Part shown: one piece after another, positions 63,848 through 64,000 of the stretch
Position numbering within the stretch: the first letter of the stretch is position 1
Layout: every line of letters starts with the position of its first letter
Assembly (NCBI GenBank): GCA_963753165.1
Contig: CAVWBP010000018.1
Coordinates: forward strand, 62,001-126,000
DNA length: 64,000 bases
From: JAKLQR01 sp963753165
Lineage (GTDB): Bacteria; Nitrospirota; Thermodesulfovibrionia; Thermodesulfovibrionales; SM23-35
Direction of reading: 5' to 3'
Notes under the pieces: generated by a model
Told to the model about the DNA's origin: nothing
Database searches by the model: none
The model's input: the letters and a program-made list of their open reading frames with translations, nothing else
Program-made: the position numbers and the translations under genes

Positions 63848-64000
63848 ATCTGTAGCAACACGGGATGCATATGGTGAAGCGCTGCTCGAATTAGGGAAAC
63901 GGAGACTTGATGTCGTAGTCCTCGATGCGGACCTTTCAGGCTCGACAAAGACAGGGAAATTCGGAAAAGCTTTTCCTGAACGCTTCTTTAACATAGGGGT
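63837..64000 (+). CDS. Transketolase, C-terminal subunit (cut by window end)
   Basis: Only the first 54 codons are in the window (MANKSVATRDAYGEALLELG, VVVLDADLSGSTKTGKFGKA). This is the start of the pyrimidine-binding half of transketolase; the gene continues past 64000. ATG 63837 overlaps the first subunit. Confidence 0.9.
   Translation, partial: MANKSVATRDAYGEALLELGKRRLDVVVLDADLSGSTKTGKFGKAFPERFFNIG

Noticed and set aside
1..64000. CRISPR arrays, rRNA or tRNA genes
   Set aside because: No regularly spaced direct repeats and no recognisable tRNA or rRNA sequence found by eye; a tRNAscan/Infernal run would be decisive.

Overview
The window looks like the chromosome of a Gram-negative bacterium with moderate GC. 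An LptD homologue, a TolC-type channel, lipoproteins and an outer-membrane barrel protein show an outer membrane. The gene repertoire (split transketolase, full-length NifU next to NifS, AcuC, trpB-trpA next to accD-folC, a PPDK-like giant protein beside GAPDH, sulfur-handling TauE/DsrE) is what I would expect from an uncultured Nitrospirota or deltaproteobacterial relative. The lineage is inferred from gene content, not shown by a marker gene: I see no rRNA or tRNA gene and no CRISPR array.

Layout. 0-5 kb: HEAT-like protein, DksA, an orphan oligopeptide permease pair (DppBC), a cupin, and an arsR-dsrE-tauE sulfur operon with a match to the persulfide-sensor operator ATTC-N8-GAAT. 5-8 kb: recD2 and a small secreted protein. 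8-15.7 kb is accessory: small orphan genes, a Dus enzyme, an RHH/PIN toxin-antitoxin pair, a roughly 700-bp element with inverted ends, a frame-broken methyltransferase, and a predicted exported fusion of a pyruvoyl-dependent arginine decarboxylase with a phosphatidylserine decarboxylase. 15.6-27 kb is housekeeping: Nudix, nifU-nifS, UspA, a zinc-ribbon membrane protein, queE, the PPDK-like protein and GAPDH. 27-29 kb is mobile: a RelE/NadS-type pair, then a REP-associated (Y1) transposase framed by inverted GGGAAGTGTCC.

29-46 kb is mainly envelope and transport: FKBP isomerase, two-RCK potassium channel, SIMPL protein, a TolC-MacA-MacB-like efflux operon with a second permease, an EamA transporter, AcuC, and an AttEFGH-like ATPase/permease/AttH set. 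46.6-50.8 kb is a surface operon (TPR-barrel, FecR, Ig/Fn3 lipoprotein) behind a strong promoter with a palindrome in its spacer. 51-58.4 kb is a compact run trpB-trpA-GAF/HD-GYP-accD-folC-lptD. 58.5-62.4 kb holds an APS-kinase-like protein, a cytidylate-kinase/BON protein and a sensor-less two-component pair. The right edge has a split transketolase, the second subunit cut by the window end.

A property of the whole window: nine loci are broken by single-base frame errors (ten sites). Eight loci have a length that fits one or two extra bases; the HD-GYP gene fits one missing or two extra bases. Broken genes include trpA and lptD, so residual sequencing or assembly insertions are the simplest explanation, although real decay is possible in the accessory 12-16 kb stretch. 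Coordinates for these genes span the whole frame-corrected gene.
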